From Clostridiales bacterium (GTDB lineage Bacteria > Bacillota > Clostridia > Oscillospirales > Acutalibacteraceae): DNA of 29,169 nt. The first letter of the stretch is position 1; each line of letters starts with the position of its first letter. The stretch lies in assembly GCA_012522615.1 (NCBI GenBank), contig JAAYKB010000109.1, positions 1 through 29,169 of the forward strand. The letters run 5' to 3'. Shown here in pieces: positions 21,645 through 29,169 of this stretch. Both the position numbers and the translations under genes were made by a program. The notes under the pieces were generated by a model that was not told where the DNA came from, searched no databases, and worked only from the letters and a program-made list of their open reading frames with translations.

Positions 21645-23558
21645 ATGTCGAAATTCAGAAAATATCTGCTGGTTCTTATTGATGCCGGGGTGCTTGGCCT
21701 TGCCTGCCTTACCGCATTTGTGATAACCGGACTGCTGACAGCGGATAACCCTGAGATTTTTGCTTCAAGCCCGATATTTTTGCTTTTTATTGTCTGCTGC
21801 ATCCCGTCTATGGCTGCGCTCGGCGTTTACAGAACCATATGGAGATATGCCGTCGCGAAAGATTTTTTGAATCTTGCGGGCAGTCTGGCGGCGGGCGGCG
21901 CGGTCTGCGCCTTTATACTGATGATATTGAACAGACCGGTATCGGGGACTATGTTTCTTTTTACGTTCATGCTGGCATTCTTTCTTGTGCCGGGAAGCCG
22001 GATGGTCTACCAGCTTTACTGCTCGATGTATTTCAAAAGAAGGGCTTGCGAGACCGGACGGCGCGAGCCCACCATGATTGTGGGAGAGGTGCTGTCCTGC
22101 CGCGGACTGCTGATTGAAATGATGGCGGCCGACTGCCATTTCAAGCCGGTCTGCATAGTCAACGACAACCAGGAGAAGATAGGAAGATATATAAACGGGG
22201 TGGCGGTTTACGGTCCGGTTGAGGCGATTCCCGAGCTGTGTAAAAGGCTGTCGATAGAGAATATTATCTTTGCCGCCTCATCCTACGACCTTAACTATCG
22301 CAAAAGGGTAATAAGCATATGCTCCTCGACAAACTGCCGGGTCAAGATACTTCCCTGTCTTTACGATACCGTGATGGACAACGACCTTTTCGGAAGACGG
22401 GGGGACATAAATGTCGAGAACCTGCTCGGCAGAAAGACAATAGAGTTCGAAAGCTGCGACGTATACTCTTATATCCGCGATCAGGTATGCATGGTGACGG
22501 GCGGAGGCGGCTCGATAGGCTCGGAGCTGTGCAGACAGATTGCCAAATACAAGCCGCGCCGGCTGATTATAGTCGATTGCTATGAGAACAACGCATACGA
22601 GATACAGCAGGAGCTGACCGCAAAATACGGCAAAGCGCTCAATCTGTCGGTTCAGATTGCCTCGGTACGCGATTTTGTGAAGATGGACAAAATATTCAGG
22701 GCCTTTAAGCCTGCGGTTGTATTTCACGCCGCGGCGCATAAGCATGTGCCCCTCATGGAAAACAATCCCGAGGAGGCGGTCAAGAACAACATTCTCGGCA
22801 CCTTTCAGCTTGCCAATATCGCCAACCTTTACAATGTCAAAAAGTTCGTTTTGGTATCGACCGACAAGGCGGTCAACCCCACCAGCGTGATGGGGGCGAC
22901 CAAGCGCTGCTGCGAGATGATTATGCAGTATATGACGGAGCAGACCGAGGGCACCGATTTTATAACCGTAAGGTTCGGAAATGTTCTGGGCTCGAACGGC
23001 TCGGTTATCCCTCTGTTCAAAAAGCAGATTGAGTCGGGCGGGCCGGTCACTATAACCCATCCGGATATTATCCGCTATTTTATGACCATTCCCGAGGCGG
23101 TTTCGCTTATAATGCAGGCGGGGGCAATGGCGCACGGCGGGGAGATTTTTGTTTTGGATATGGGAGAACCGGTAAGGATTGTGGCACTTGCCGAAAACCT
23201 TATCAGGCAGTACGGAAAGGAGCCGTACCGCGACATTCCTATAGAGTTTACGGGGCTCAGACCGGGTGAAAAGCTGTTTGAAGAGCTTTTGATGAGCGAA
23301 GAGGGGCTTGAGTCGACAATGAACAATAAAATATTTATCGGCAGTCAGATTCCGGTTGACTGCGACGATTTTATCATGCGGCTTCAAGCCCTCAAGGAGG
23401 TTTTGGACAGCGGGGACAAATCGCTTATTATCCGGCGGCTGAAGGATATCGTGCCGACGTTCAGGCATGAAGCGCTAATCGACCCAGAGGTAAAGCCAAG
23501 CCAAAATACCGCGCCGCTTCCCGAAATCTTGGTCACACAAAAAACCTGCGCGGTGTAA
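21645..23558 (+). CDS. Membrane-anchored nucleotide-sugar 4,6-dehydratase (PglF/WbpM/CapD family)
   Basis: About 637 residues. Four N-terminal membrane helices (about 6-125) are followed by a first Rossmann-like domain (about 140-250) and a C-terminal extended SDR domain. The NAD(P)-binding TGGGGSIG is at 285-292, then AAAHKHVP, and the active-site block STDKAVNPTSVMGATKR with Met416 and Lys420. Met in place of the usual Tyr is the hallmark of these large dehydratases, which make 4-keto-6-deoxy sugars such as from UDP-GlcNAc for glycans. The first Rossmann motif reads TMIVGEVLSCRG instead of a GxGxxG-like loop, so that site looks degenerate. The start is uncertain: ATGs at 21621, 21636 and 21645 are in frame; 21645 has AAAGAG 12 nt upstream. 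No other glycan genes are nearby. Confidence 0.88.
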   Translation: MSKFRKYLLVLIDAGVLGLACLTAFVITGLLTADNPEIFASSPIFLLFIVCCIPSMAALGVYRTIWRYAVAKDFLNLAGSLAAGGAVCAFILMILNRPVSGTMFLFTFMLAFFLVPGSRMVYQLYCSMYFKRRACETGRREPTMIVGEVLSCRGLLIEMMAADCHFKPVCIVNDNQEKIGRYINGVAVYGPVEAIPELCKRLSIENIIFAASSYDLNYRKRVISICSSTNCRVKILPCLYDTVMDNDLFGRRGDINVENLLGRKTIEFESCDVYSYIRDQVCMVTGGGGSIGSELCRQIAKYKPRRLIIVDCYENNAYEIQQELTAKYGKALNLSVQIASVRDFVKMDKIFRAFKPAVVFHAAAHKHVPLMENNPEEAVKNNILGTFQLANIANLYNVKKFVLVSTDKAVNPTSVMGATKRCCEMIMQYMTEQTEGTDFITVRFGNVLGSNGSVIPLFKKQIESGGPVTITHPDIIRYFMTIPEAVSLIMQAGAMAHGGEIFVLDMGEPVRIVALAENLIRQYGKEPYRDIPIEFTGLRPGEKLFEELLMSEEGLESTMNNKIFIGSQIPVDCDDFIMRLQALKEVLDSGDKSLIIRRLKDIVPTFRHEALIDPEVKPSQNTAPLPEILVTQKTCAV

Positions 23559-23574
23559 TTCCGGGCGTCAACTT

Positions 23575-23608
23575 AAAAAAGGCGGGGGCAATTACCCCTG
23601 CCTTTTTT
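23575..23608 (+). terminator. Intrinsic terminator after the dehydratase gene
   Basis: A 14-bp stem (23575-23588 with 23595-23608, one G-T pair), a 6-nt loop and a T6 tract. The A6/T6 arms also make it active in the reverse direction. Confidence 0.92.
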
Positions 23609-23670
23609 GCGTTTACAGCGAGTTCTGGCTATAAACATTAAAAGACGTTAAAAAACATAATCCGGCGGTA

Positions 23671-23700
23671 TTGATTTATTTAAAGCATATATGATAAAAT
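23671..23700 (+). promoter_or_regulatory. Promoter of hisH-hisF
   Basis: TTGATT (23671-23676), an 18-bp spacer and TAAAAT (23695-23700), about 45 bp before hisH in an otherwise empty, AT-rich spacer behind a terminator. Confidence 0.6.
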
Positions 23701-23745
23701 AAAAGAATAGTTTTTCATTTTAGATTACATCGGGAGGCGGCGCGG

Positions 23746-24369
23746 ATGATTGCCATTATTGATTACGGCGCGGGTAATCTCCGCAGCGTACAGCTCAGCC
23801 TTAACATAATCGGCGCAAAATTCGTGATCAGCGGGGACGCCGCGCGGATTGCGGAGGCTGACGGGGTTATTCTGCCGGGTGTCGGCGCGTTCGGCGCCGC
23901 CATGGCGGCGCTTGAAAAAAGCGGGCTGATTCCCGTGATTTTGGAATATGCGGCTTCGGGGCGCCCGCTCCTCGGCATTTGTCTGGGTATGCAGGCATTG
24001 CTGGACGGCAGCGAGGAGGGCGCAAACGTCAGGGGGCTTGGCCTTATTCCGGGCTTTGTACGCAGGCTTCCCGACCGCGGGCTGAAGATTCCCCATATCG
24101 GATGGAACAGTCTTAATATCCGCAAAGAAAGCCGGATTTTTAAGGGGCTGCCGGAGCGGCCGTACGCCTATTTCGTTCATTCGTTTGCCTGCGAGGCCGA
24201 GAGCGCCGACCATGTTCTGGCGGTAACCGAATACGGAGTCGGGTTTCACTCGGCTGTTGGGCGCGGAAATGTTATGGGATTACAGTTTCACCCCGAGAAG
24301 TCCGGGCGGGTGGGACAGGCAATATTGCAGAATTTTGCGGATATGTGCAGTGACGGAAAGGTGATTTGA
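23746..24369 (+). CDS. hisH: Imidazole glycerol phosphate synthase, glutaminase subunit
   Basis: A 207-residue class I glutamine amidotransferase. The nucleophile is Cys79 in GICLGMQ, with His182 and Glu184 in QFHPEKS completing the triad. The N-terminal IDYGAGNLRSV and the LPGVGAFG oxyanion region are typical of HisH. It supplies ammonia to HisF, which makes IGP and AICAR from PRFAR in histidine biosynthesis. GGGAGG lies 8 nt before the ATG. The stop overlaps the hisF ATG by one base. The other histidine genes are absent from the window. Paralogous HisH/HisF pairs work in some surface-sugar pathways with a WbpG-type amidotransferase; none is present here, so the histidine role is more likely. 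Confidence 0.93.
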   Translation: MIAIIDYGAGNLRSVQLSLNIIGAKFVISGDAARIAEADGVILPGVGAFGAAMAALEKSGLIPVILEYAASGRPLLGICLGMQALLDGSEEGANVRGLGLIPGFVRRLPDRGLKIPHIGWNSLNIRKESRIFKGLPERPYAYFVHSFACEAESADHVLAVTEYGVGFHSAVGRGNVMGLQFHPEKSGRVGQAILQNFADMCSDGKVI

Positions 24370-25136
24370 TGCATGCGAAACGGATAATACCATGTCTTGA
24401 TATTAAAAACGGGCGGGTTGTCAAGGGAGTTAACTTTGTAAGCCTTCGCGACGCCGGCGACCCGGTCGAGACCGCGGCGGCGTATTCCGATTCCGGCGCC
24501 GACGAGGTGGTTTTTCTTGACATCACCGCCTCGCACGAACAGCGCGCTACCATGGTCGAGCTCGCATCCCGGGTTGCCGAACAGCTTTCGATACCCTTTA
24601 CCGTGGGAGGCGGAATACGCAGGGTCGAGGATTTCCGCGAGGTTCTTTTGAGGGGAGCCGACAAGGTGTCGGTCAATACGGCGGCAATCGAACGACCCGA
24701 GCTGGTTTTTGAAGCCGCCGAAAAGTTCGGCAGCCAGTGCGTTGTGGTTGCGATTGACGCGCGAAAGAGGGATGACGGTTCGGGCTGGGACGTTTATAAA
24801 AACGGCGGCCGGATTAATACCGGACTTGATGTCCTTGAATGGGCAAAGCGGGTCGAGAAACTGGGCGCGGGCGAAATACTGCTGACCAGCATGGACCGCG
24901 ACGGCACAAAGGCGGGCTATGATCTCGAGCTTACATCCGCCGTTTCGGAGCAGGCGGGCATCCCCGTGATTGCGTCGGGGGGCGCCGGAAACATGCAGCA
25001 CTTTGCCGACGCCATTGTTATCGGCAAGGCGGACGCCGTGCTTGCGGCATCTCTTTTCCATTACCATGAGGTTGATATACCGGAGCTTAAACGGTTTCTT
25101 GCCGGGCAGGGAATCCCTGTGCGGCCGGTGGTATGA
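24369..25136 (+). CDS. hisF: Imidazole glycerol phosphate synthase, cyclase subunit
   Basis: A 255-residue (beta/alpha)8 barrel. The two catalytic aspartates are Asp11 (IIPCLDIKNGRVVKG) and Asp130 (VVVAIDARK), identical in number to the Thermotoga maritima enzyme. Phosphate-binding loops are visible in TVGGGIRRVEDF and IASGGAGNMQHF. It receives ammonia from HisH and closes the imidazole ring. The ATG at 24369 shares its first base with the hisH stop, and GGAAAGGTGA lies upstream; a TTG one codon earlier is not needed. It ends 41 nt before pyrG, so all three may be on one transcript. Length is normal. Confidence 0.93.
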   Translation: MHAKRIIPCLDIKNGRVVKGVNFVSLRDAGDPVETAAAYSDSGADEVVFLDITASHEQRATMVELASRVAEQLSIPFTVGGGIRRVEDFREVLLRGADKVSVNTAAIERPELVFEAAEKFGSQCVVVAIDARKRDDGSGWDVYKNGGRINTGLDVLEWAKRVEKLGAGEILLTSMDRDGTKAGYDLELTSAVSEQAGIPVIASGGAGNMQHFADAIVIGKADAVLAASLFHYHEVDIPELKRFLAGQGIPVRPVV

Positions 25137-25177
25137 ATATAATCAAAACGGCGGAAGACGAAAGGACGAGGGGTAAA

Positions 25178-26785
25178 ATGGCAGCGAAATATGTATTTGT
25201 GACAGGCGGAGTGGTATCGGGTCTCGGAAAGGGTATTACCGCGGCGTCGCTCGGGCGGCTTCTAAAATGTCGGGGGCTCAGCGTATCGGTTAAAAAGCTG
25301 GATCCATACCTCAATATCGATCCGGGCACAATGAATCCAATCCAGCACGGCGAGGTGTTTGTCACCGACGACGGCGCCGAAACCGACCTTGATCTCGGGC
25401 ATTATGAACGCTTTATTGACGTCAGCCTGAGCCAGAACAGCTCGGTCACCTCGGGCAAGGTATACTGGAACGTGCTGACAAGGGAGCGGCAGGGTGATTA
25501 CGACGGCGGCACGGTTCAGGTTATTCCGCATATAACCGACGAGATTAAACGCCGTATCGCTCTGGACTCGGATAAATACGACGTCCATATCATCGAAATC
25601 GGAGGTACGGTCGGGGATATCGAAGGGCTTCCCTTCCTTGAAGCCATCCGGCAGTTCAGCATTCAGCACGGGCGTTCCAACTGCCTGTTCCTGCACGTAA
25701 CTCTTGTCCCCTATATCGCCGCTTCACAGGAGATGAAGACCAAGCCCACGCAGCACTCGGTCAAGGAGCTGCTGTCGATCGGTATACAGCCGGATATTAT
25801 TGTATGCCGCGCCGAACAGCCGATTACCCAGGAGCTTAAAGACAAGATTGCGCTTTTTTGCAATGTCCGCAAGGACTGCGTTATCGCCAACTGCGATGTA
25901 CCCGTACTGTATGAAGCCCCGCTTTTACTTGAGAAAGAGGGGCTCGGACATATCGTCTGTCGTCATTTCGGGCTGGAGGAGCTCAATCTCGATTTGGCGG
26001 AATGGACAAGCATGGTTGAAACCCTGCGCCATCTCAAGGAAAGCGTGACAATCGCGCTGGTAGGCAAATATGTTGCGCTCCACGACGCCTATCTCAGCAT
26101 TGTCGAAGCGCTCAAGCACGGAGGCATCACAAGCAATTCGGCCGTTAATATCAAGTGGGTAGACTCGGAGGAGTTGACAAGCAATAACGTGTTCGAGGAG
26201 TTAGGCGACGTCGACGGAATACTTGTTCCCGGAGGGTTCGGAAGCCGGGGAATCGAGGGAAAAATTATAGCGGCCAGGTATGCCCGCGAAAACAAGGTGC
26301 CCTATCTCGGAATCTGTCTCGGCATGCAGGTGGCGGTTATCGAATTTGCCCGCCATATTCTCGGGTTTGCAGACGCAAACACCAGTGAAATCGATCCCAC
26401 AACCACCCACGCGGTTATCGACCTGATGCCGGACCAGCATAATGTGCGCCAGCGCGGCGGCACCATGCGGCTCGGGAAATATCCCTGCGTCCTTGATATT
26501 CATTCAAAAACATATCAGGTATACGGCGAGGAGCTTATCTATGAGCGCCACCGTCATCGCTATGAATTCAACAACGACTACCGCGAGGAGCTCGAGAGGG
26601 CCGGCATGATGCTTGCGGGGACTTCGCCCGATAAGCATATTGTCGAAATGGTCGAGCTTGTCGACCACCCGTGGTTTGTCGGATGCCAGTTCCATCCCGA
26701 GTTTAAATCCCGCCCCAACCGCCCCCATCCCCTGTTCCGCGGGCTTATTGCGGCTGCGCTCAATAAAAAGAAAGAGAAACAATAA
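25178..26785 (+). CDS. pyrG: CTP synthase
   Basis: A 535-residue enzyme that aminates UTP to CTP using ATP and glutamine. The N-terminal amidoligase opens with KYVFVTGGVVSGLGKGITAASLGRLL and contains DPYLNIDPGTMNPIQHGEVFVTDDGAETDLDLGHYERF and EIGGTVGDIEG. The C-terminal glutaminase has Cys380 in GICLGMQ and the His/Glu pair in QFHPEFKSRP. The start at 25178 is chosen because AAAGGA lies 11 nt upstream and MAAKYVFVTGG is the normal N-terminus; the in-frame codon at 25133 overlaps hisF. Glutamine-dependent subunits HisH and PyrG being adjacent is probably coincidence. The gene ends within the minus-strand terminator that separates it from the convergent lipoprotein gene. Confidence 0.97.
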   Translation: MAAKYVFVTGGVVSGLGKGITAASLGRLLKCRGLSVSVKKLDPYLNIDPGTMNPIQHGEVFVTDDGAETDLDLGHYERFIDVSLSQNSSVTSGKVYWNVLTRERQGDYDGGTVQVIPHITDEIKRRIALDSDKYDVHIIEIGGTVGDIEGLPFLEAIRQFSIQHGRSNCLFLHVTLVPYIAASQEMKTKPTQHSVKELLSIGIQPDIIVCRAEQPITQELKDKIALFCNVRKDCVIANCDVPVLYEAPLLLEKEGLGHIVCRHFGLEELNLDLAEWTSMVETLRHLKESVTIALVGKYVALHDAYLSIVEALKHGGITSNSAVNIKWVDSEELTSNNVFEELGDVDGILVPGGFGSRGIEGKIIAARYARENKVPYLGICLGMQVAVIEFARHILGFADANTSEIDPTTTHAVIDLMPDQHNVRQRGGTMRLGKYPCVLDIHSKTYQVYGEELIYERHRHRYEFNNDYREELERAGMMLAGTSPDKHIVEMVELVDHPWFVGCQFHPEFKSRPNRPHPLFRGLIAAALNKKKEKQ

Positions 26786-26815
26786 AAAGAGCGCCTCCTG
26801 AATACAGGAGGCGCT
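26783..26815 (-). terminator. Terminator between convergent pyrG and lipoprotein gene
   Basis: A perfect 11-bp GC-rich stem (26790-26800 with 26805-26815) with a 4-nt loop. The T-run (complement of 26784-26788) is on the minus strand, so it terminates the lipoprotein gene efficiently. For pyrG it gives a 3' hairpin directly after the stop codon without a T-run. Confidence 0.85.
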
Positions 26816-26828
26816 GATGATATATGGA

Positions 26829-27518
26829 TTATAGTCTTTTGAACGACAAGGCGCAGGCTTCTATGGTGTCAACAAGTCCGTGCTTGGGGGACATCACTGT
26901 AAAGGTTACTGTATAGCAGTTTTCCGGCGCGCCGATTACATACTGGTAAAAGGTGTTATTGGATCCCATTAGCTCGATTGAATAGGAAAGGAAAGTCGAA
27001 TCGCACCCGTCAATGGTGATATGCTCGAATTCATGCATCTCCGGTTTCTTTCCCCATAATTGGATAAAACTCGTTTCATAATCGCTCCATCCATATGTTT
27101 TTATATTCCTGTCGGCGGGGGTTGTTACTATATTCATGTTGTTTCCAGAGCCGTCCGGGGCTTGAATCATGGGGATGCCGCTAGCATTTAGGACCGTCCA
27201 GCCCGAGGGGACCTTTATCTGAAATGTGTTATCGGTAGATGTAAAGATCCCTTTTACAATCTTCCCGGCGTTGCTTTCTGTTGCGGCGGTTGAACCTTTT
27301 GTGGTGTTCTCTGGGGTTTTTGAGTCGGAGTCTTCAGAAGCTGTTTCCGATGTGGTTGTGGACGCCTCTGCTAAAGTGGATTGGGTGGTTGCATTTGTGC
27401 TGCCGGTTATTTCGGTGGTTTTTGATGAAGAGGACACAAAGGTGTCGGGTTGTTTCCCGCATGATGAGAATATAGCCAGAACAACAACCGCTGAGAGCAG
27501 TGAAAGAATGGTTTTCAT
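26829..27518 (-). CDS. Small lipoprotein with Ser/Thr-rich linker and PsbP/DUF1795-like domain
   Basis: A 229-residue protein with a lipoprotein signal MKTILSLLSAVVVLAIFSSC (Cys20). A low-complexity, Ser/Thr/Glu-rich stretch (about 25-85) would act as a wall-spanning linker. The C-terminal domain (about 88-229) begins FTSTDNTFQIKVPSGWTVLN and continues with NMNIVTTPADRNIKTYGWSDY. This resembles the PsbP/DUF1795-type fold of secreted lipoproteins, but the match is by pattern only. The ATG at 27518 is chosen for the AAAGGA ribosome binding site 11 nt upstream; a longer reading to 27611 would bury the signal peptide. Base composition is AT-richer than its neighbours. It is transcribed alone, against both pyrG and folP. 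Function unknown. Confidence 0.78.
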   Translation of the reverse strand: MKTILSLLSAVVVLAIFSSCGKQPDTFVSSSSKTTEITGSTNATTQSTLAEASTTTSETASEDSDSKTPENTTKGSTAATESNAGKIVKGIFTSTDNTFQIKVPSGWTVLNASGIPMIQAPDGSGNNMNIVTTPADRNIKTYGWSDYETSFIQLWGKKPEMHEFEHITIDGCDSTFLSYSIELMGSNNTFYQYVIGAPENCYTVTFTVMSPKHGLVDTIEACALSFKRL

Positions 27519-27552
27519 CTTGCAGACTTCCTTTATTATAGAAATTTTAACT

Positions 27553-27561
27553 ATTATATCA
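27553..27561 (-). promoter_or_regulatory. Extended -10 promoter of the lipoprotein gene
   Basis: On the minus strand TGATATAAT forms an extended -10 element (perfect TATAAT at 27553-27558 with TG one base upstream), 35 bp before the start codon. No good -35 box is visible, which extended -10 promoters do not need. Confidence 0.6.
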
Positions 27562-27627
27562 TAAATAACAGGTTTTAGGAAGATATGTTCAGTTTCAGTT
27601 TTTAACCGCAAGGGAAGGGAGATTCTT

Positions 27628-28467
27628 ATGGCAAGGTTTTGCTTCGGGAATCACAGTATTGAGCTCGGGGTTCGGACGCGCATCATGGGCATCTTAAACG
27701 TGACCCCCGACAGCTTTTCGGACGGCGGGAAGTATGACCGGCCGTCGGACGCGGTCGGACGCGCCCTTGAGATGGAGCGCGAGGGCGCCGATATTATCGA
27801 CATCGGGGCCCAGTCCACCCGCCCCGGGCACGTTCCGATCACCGCCGAGCAGGAGTGGGAACGGCTTGAGCCGGTGCTGGCGGCCCTCAAAGGCAGGCTG
27901 GGAGCGCCGATTTCGGTAGATACCTTTTATCCTGAGGTTGCCGCCGCCGCGGTTGCGGCCGGGGCTTCAATAATCAACGACGTTTCGGGCGGCATTGACA
28001 ACGGCATGATCGAGGTTGCAATAAAGACCGGCGCCGGGATTGTCATGATGCACGGCGGAGGGGGGGCGGACGACGCCGGAAACTCCGACCCTTTTAATAC
28101 CGTCAGGGCATATTTTGAGCGGGCGATCCGCCATGCGGAAAAGGCGGGGCTGCCGCTTGAAAGGGTATGTCTCGACCCCGGCATTGGATTCGGCAAGGAC
28201 AGACAGGGGGATATTGCTCTTATCGCAAGGCTTCCCGCGCTGGTTCAGGGGTTACCCCGGACCGCCGTGCTGGTCGGCGCGTCCCGCAAGCGGGTGATTG
28301 CCTCCTGCTGTGAAACCGAGATACCTCCCGACAAGAGGCTTGCCGGCACCCTTGCCATCCACTCGATAGCCGCATGGAACGGCGCGGATATCCTGCGGGT
28401 TCACGATGTCGCCCAAGGGGTACAGGCGGCACGGGTAATCGATGCACTTCGTAAACATAAAGTATAA
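27628..28467 (+). CDS. folP: Dihydropteroate synthase
   Basis: A 279-residue TIM-barrel enzyme that joins p-aminobenzoate to dihydropterin pyrophosphate; it is the sulfonamide target. Loop 1 is NVTPDSFSDGG (24-34), loop 2 STRPG (63-67, within GAQSTRPGH). The conserved SVDTF, NDVSGG, MHGGGG, DPGIGFGK and GASRKR motifs follow in order. An AAGGGAAGGGAG ribosome binding site lies just upstream. It is first of folP-folB-folK, which together take dihydroneopterin to dihydropteroate; folE is not in the window. It is divergent from the lipoprotein gene. All the active-site motifs I looked for are present. Confidence 0.96.
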   Translation: MARFCFGNHSIELGVRTRIMGILNVTPDSFSDGGKYDRPSDAVGRALEMEREGADIIDIGAQSTRPGHVPITAEQEWERLEPVLAALKGRLGAPISVDTFYPEVAAAAVAAGASIINDVSGGIDNGMIEVAIKTGAGIVMMHGGGGADDAGNSDPFNTVRAYFERAIRHAEKAGLPLERVCLDPGIGFGKDRQGDIALIARLPALVQGLPRTAVLVGASRKRVIASCCETEIPPDKRLAGTLAIHSIAAWNGADILRVHDVAQGVQAARVIDALRKHKV

Positions 28468-28514
28468 CAAAATATAAATAATACTTTTCGGATAATAGAG
28501 AGGGGCGGGTTGCA

Positions 28515-28883
28515 GTGGACAAAATCGTTATCAAGGGGCTTCGGGTCTTCGCGTATCACGGGGTCAATCCCGAGGAGAAGGAGAACGGGCAGACCTTCGA
28601 GCTGGACATCACGCTTCACACCGATTTGTCAAGGGCGGGTATGACGGACGACCTGAACGACACAATCAATTATGCCTCGGTTGCAAAGCTTGCCTCCGCG
28701 GTAATGCTGCAGGAGAAAAACGATTTGATTGAGCGCGCCGCCGCCCGTGTCGCGGACGCGATACTTGAGAAATATCCGACCGAGGCGGTGACGGTGCTGC
28801 TGAAAAAGCCGGAAGCCCCCATGAAGGCGGATTTTGATTTTGTCGGGGTGGAGATTACCCGCACCCGGGAGGGGATGGCATGA
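28515..28883 (+). CDS. folB: Dihydroneopterin aldolase
   Basis: A 122-residue enzyme that cleaves dihydroneopterin to 6-hydroxymethyl-dihydropterin and glycolaldehyde. It begins at a GTG (28515), with GAGGGGCGG upstream. The family blocks are IVIKGLRVFAYHGVNPEEKENGQTFELDITLHTD (4-37), the NDTINYASVAKLA helix, DLIERAAARVADAIL and the catalytic lysine region VLLKKPEAPMKADFDFVGVEI. Length is normal. It lies 47 nt after folP and overlaps folK by 4 nt (ATGA), so the three are almost surely co-transcribed. Confidence 0.95.
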   Translation: MDKIVIKGLRVFAYHGVNPEEKENGQTFELDITLHTDLSRAGMTDDLNDTINYASVAKLASAVMLQEKNDLIERAAARVADAILEKYPTEAVTVLLKKPEAPMKADFDFVGVEITRTREGMA

Positions 28884-29169
28884 GCCGCGCCGTTTTGTCG
28901 CTCGGCAGCAACCTCGGCGACCGCGAGGGCAACATCCGCTCGGCGCTGAAGTCGCTGGCGCTGCTGCCCGGCACCGCGGTTGTCAAAGCGTCGTCCCTTT
29001 ACGAAACCGACCCAGTAGGCTGCACAGACCAGCCCGTGTTTTTAAATGCGGCCGTGCTAGTCGATACCGGCTTGTCGCCGCGGGCGCTGCTCGGGGCATG
29101 TCTCGGAATCGAGGCCGCTCTCGGGCGGGTAAGGCGGTTCAAAAACGGGCCGCGTACAATCGACATCGA
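28880..29169 (+). CDS. folK: 6-hydroxymethyl-7,8-dihydropterin pyrophosphokinase, 3' end cut by window edge
   Basis: The 96 visible residues begin MSRAVLSLGSNLGDREGNIRSAL, the standard HPPK N-terminus. SSLYETDPVGCTDQPVFLNAAVLVDTGLSPRALLG and IEAALGRVRRFKNGPRTIDI follow, the last being the ATP- and metal-binding block (GPRTIDID in relatives), which is cut at the window edge. The enzyme transfers pyrophosphate from ATP to hydroxymethyl-dihydropterin, making the substrate of FolP. The ATG overlaps the folB stop as ATGA. About 60 further residues should lie beyond the right edge. Confidence 0.94.
   Translation, partial: MSRAVLSLGSNLGDREGNIRSALKSLALLPGTAVVKASSLYETDPVGCTDQPVFLNAAVLVDTGLSPRALLGACLGIEAALGRVRRFKNGPRTIDI

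Noticed and set aside
1..29169. CRISPR arrays, insertion sequences, prophage genes, tRNAs or rRNAs
   Set aside because: No spaced direct repeats, transposase motifs, phage structural genes or cloverleaf sequences were seen in any intergenic space.

Overview
The window looks like a chromosomal segment from a Clostridia-type Bacillota, most likely the moderately GC-rich Oscillospirales/Ruminococcaceae side. This is an inference from gene content: CsoR-type copper control, YidD, a YidC without a lipoprotein signal plus Jag, RnpM (YlxR)/YlxQ inside the nusA-infB operon, a QueT-family ECF S component and YqhQ. A purine-rich ribosome binding site of the form GAAAGGA, 9 to 12 nt before the start codon, recurs throughout. 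It supports several GTG and TTG starts. No phage, IS element, CRISPR array, tRNA or rRNA was seen.

Layout. (1) 1-2930, minus strand: a copper-resistance operon csoR-copA-copZ (copZ runs off the left edge), with a consensus promoter and a perfect 21-bp CsoR-like palindrome at its start. (2) 2930-3400: an AT-rich gene-free stretch with a second minus-strand promoter, a heptanucleotide tandem repeat and the rpmH promoter and leader. (3) 3405-6426, plus: rpmH-rnpA-yidD-yidC-jag, the block that usually sits beside dnaA and mnmE/mnmG; neither neighbour is present here. (4) 6484-7014: a QueT-like transporter subunit. (5) 7086-15797: rimP-nusA-rnpM-ylxQ-infB-rbfA-nrnA-truB-ribF, behind one promoter and a strong leader hairpin. 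The last gene is a fusion of bifunctional RibF to a complete HAD phosphatase domain. (6) 15847-21488: a promoter, then a lipoprotein with three calcium-loop (FG-GAP-like) repeats, an OmpR-family response regulator, its histidine kinase, yqhQ and prmC, closed by a strong terminator. (7) 21645-23608: a membrane-anchored nucleotide-sugar dehydratase (PglF/WbpM/CapD type) with its own terminator. (8) 23671-26785: hisH-hisF, without other his genes, then pyrG. (9) 26829-27518, minus: a small Ser/Thr-rich lipoprotein, AT-richer than its neighbours. (10) 27628-29169, plus: folP-folB-folK (folK cut by the right edge).

Most of the window is core information processing: ribosome and RNase P components, membrane insertion, transcription termination and translation initiation, tRNA modification, CTP, flavin and folate cofactors. 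The less ordinary parts are the RibF-HAD fusion, the lipoprotein/two-component cassette, the large extracytoplasmic insertion in YidC, the isolated hisHF pair, and the regulatory leaders of csoR, rpmH and rimP. I did not find a wholly new multi-gene system; the RibF-HAD fusion and the lipoprotein-sensor cassette are the best candidates for something undescribed.
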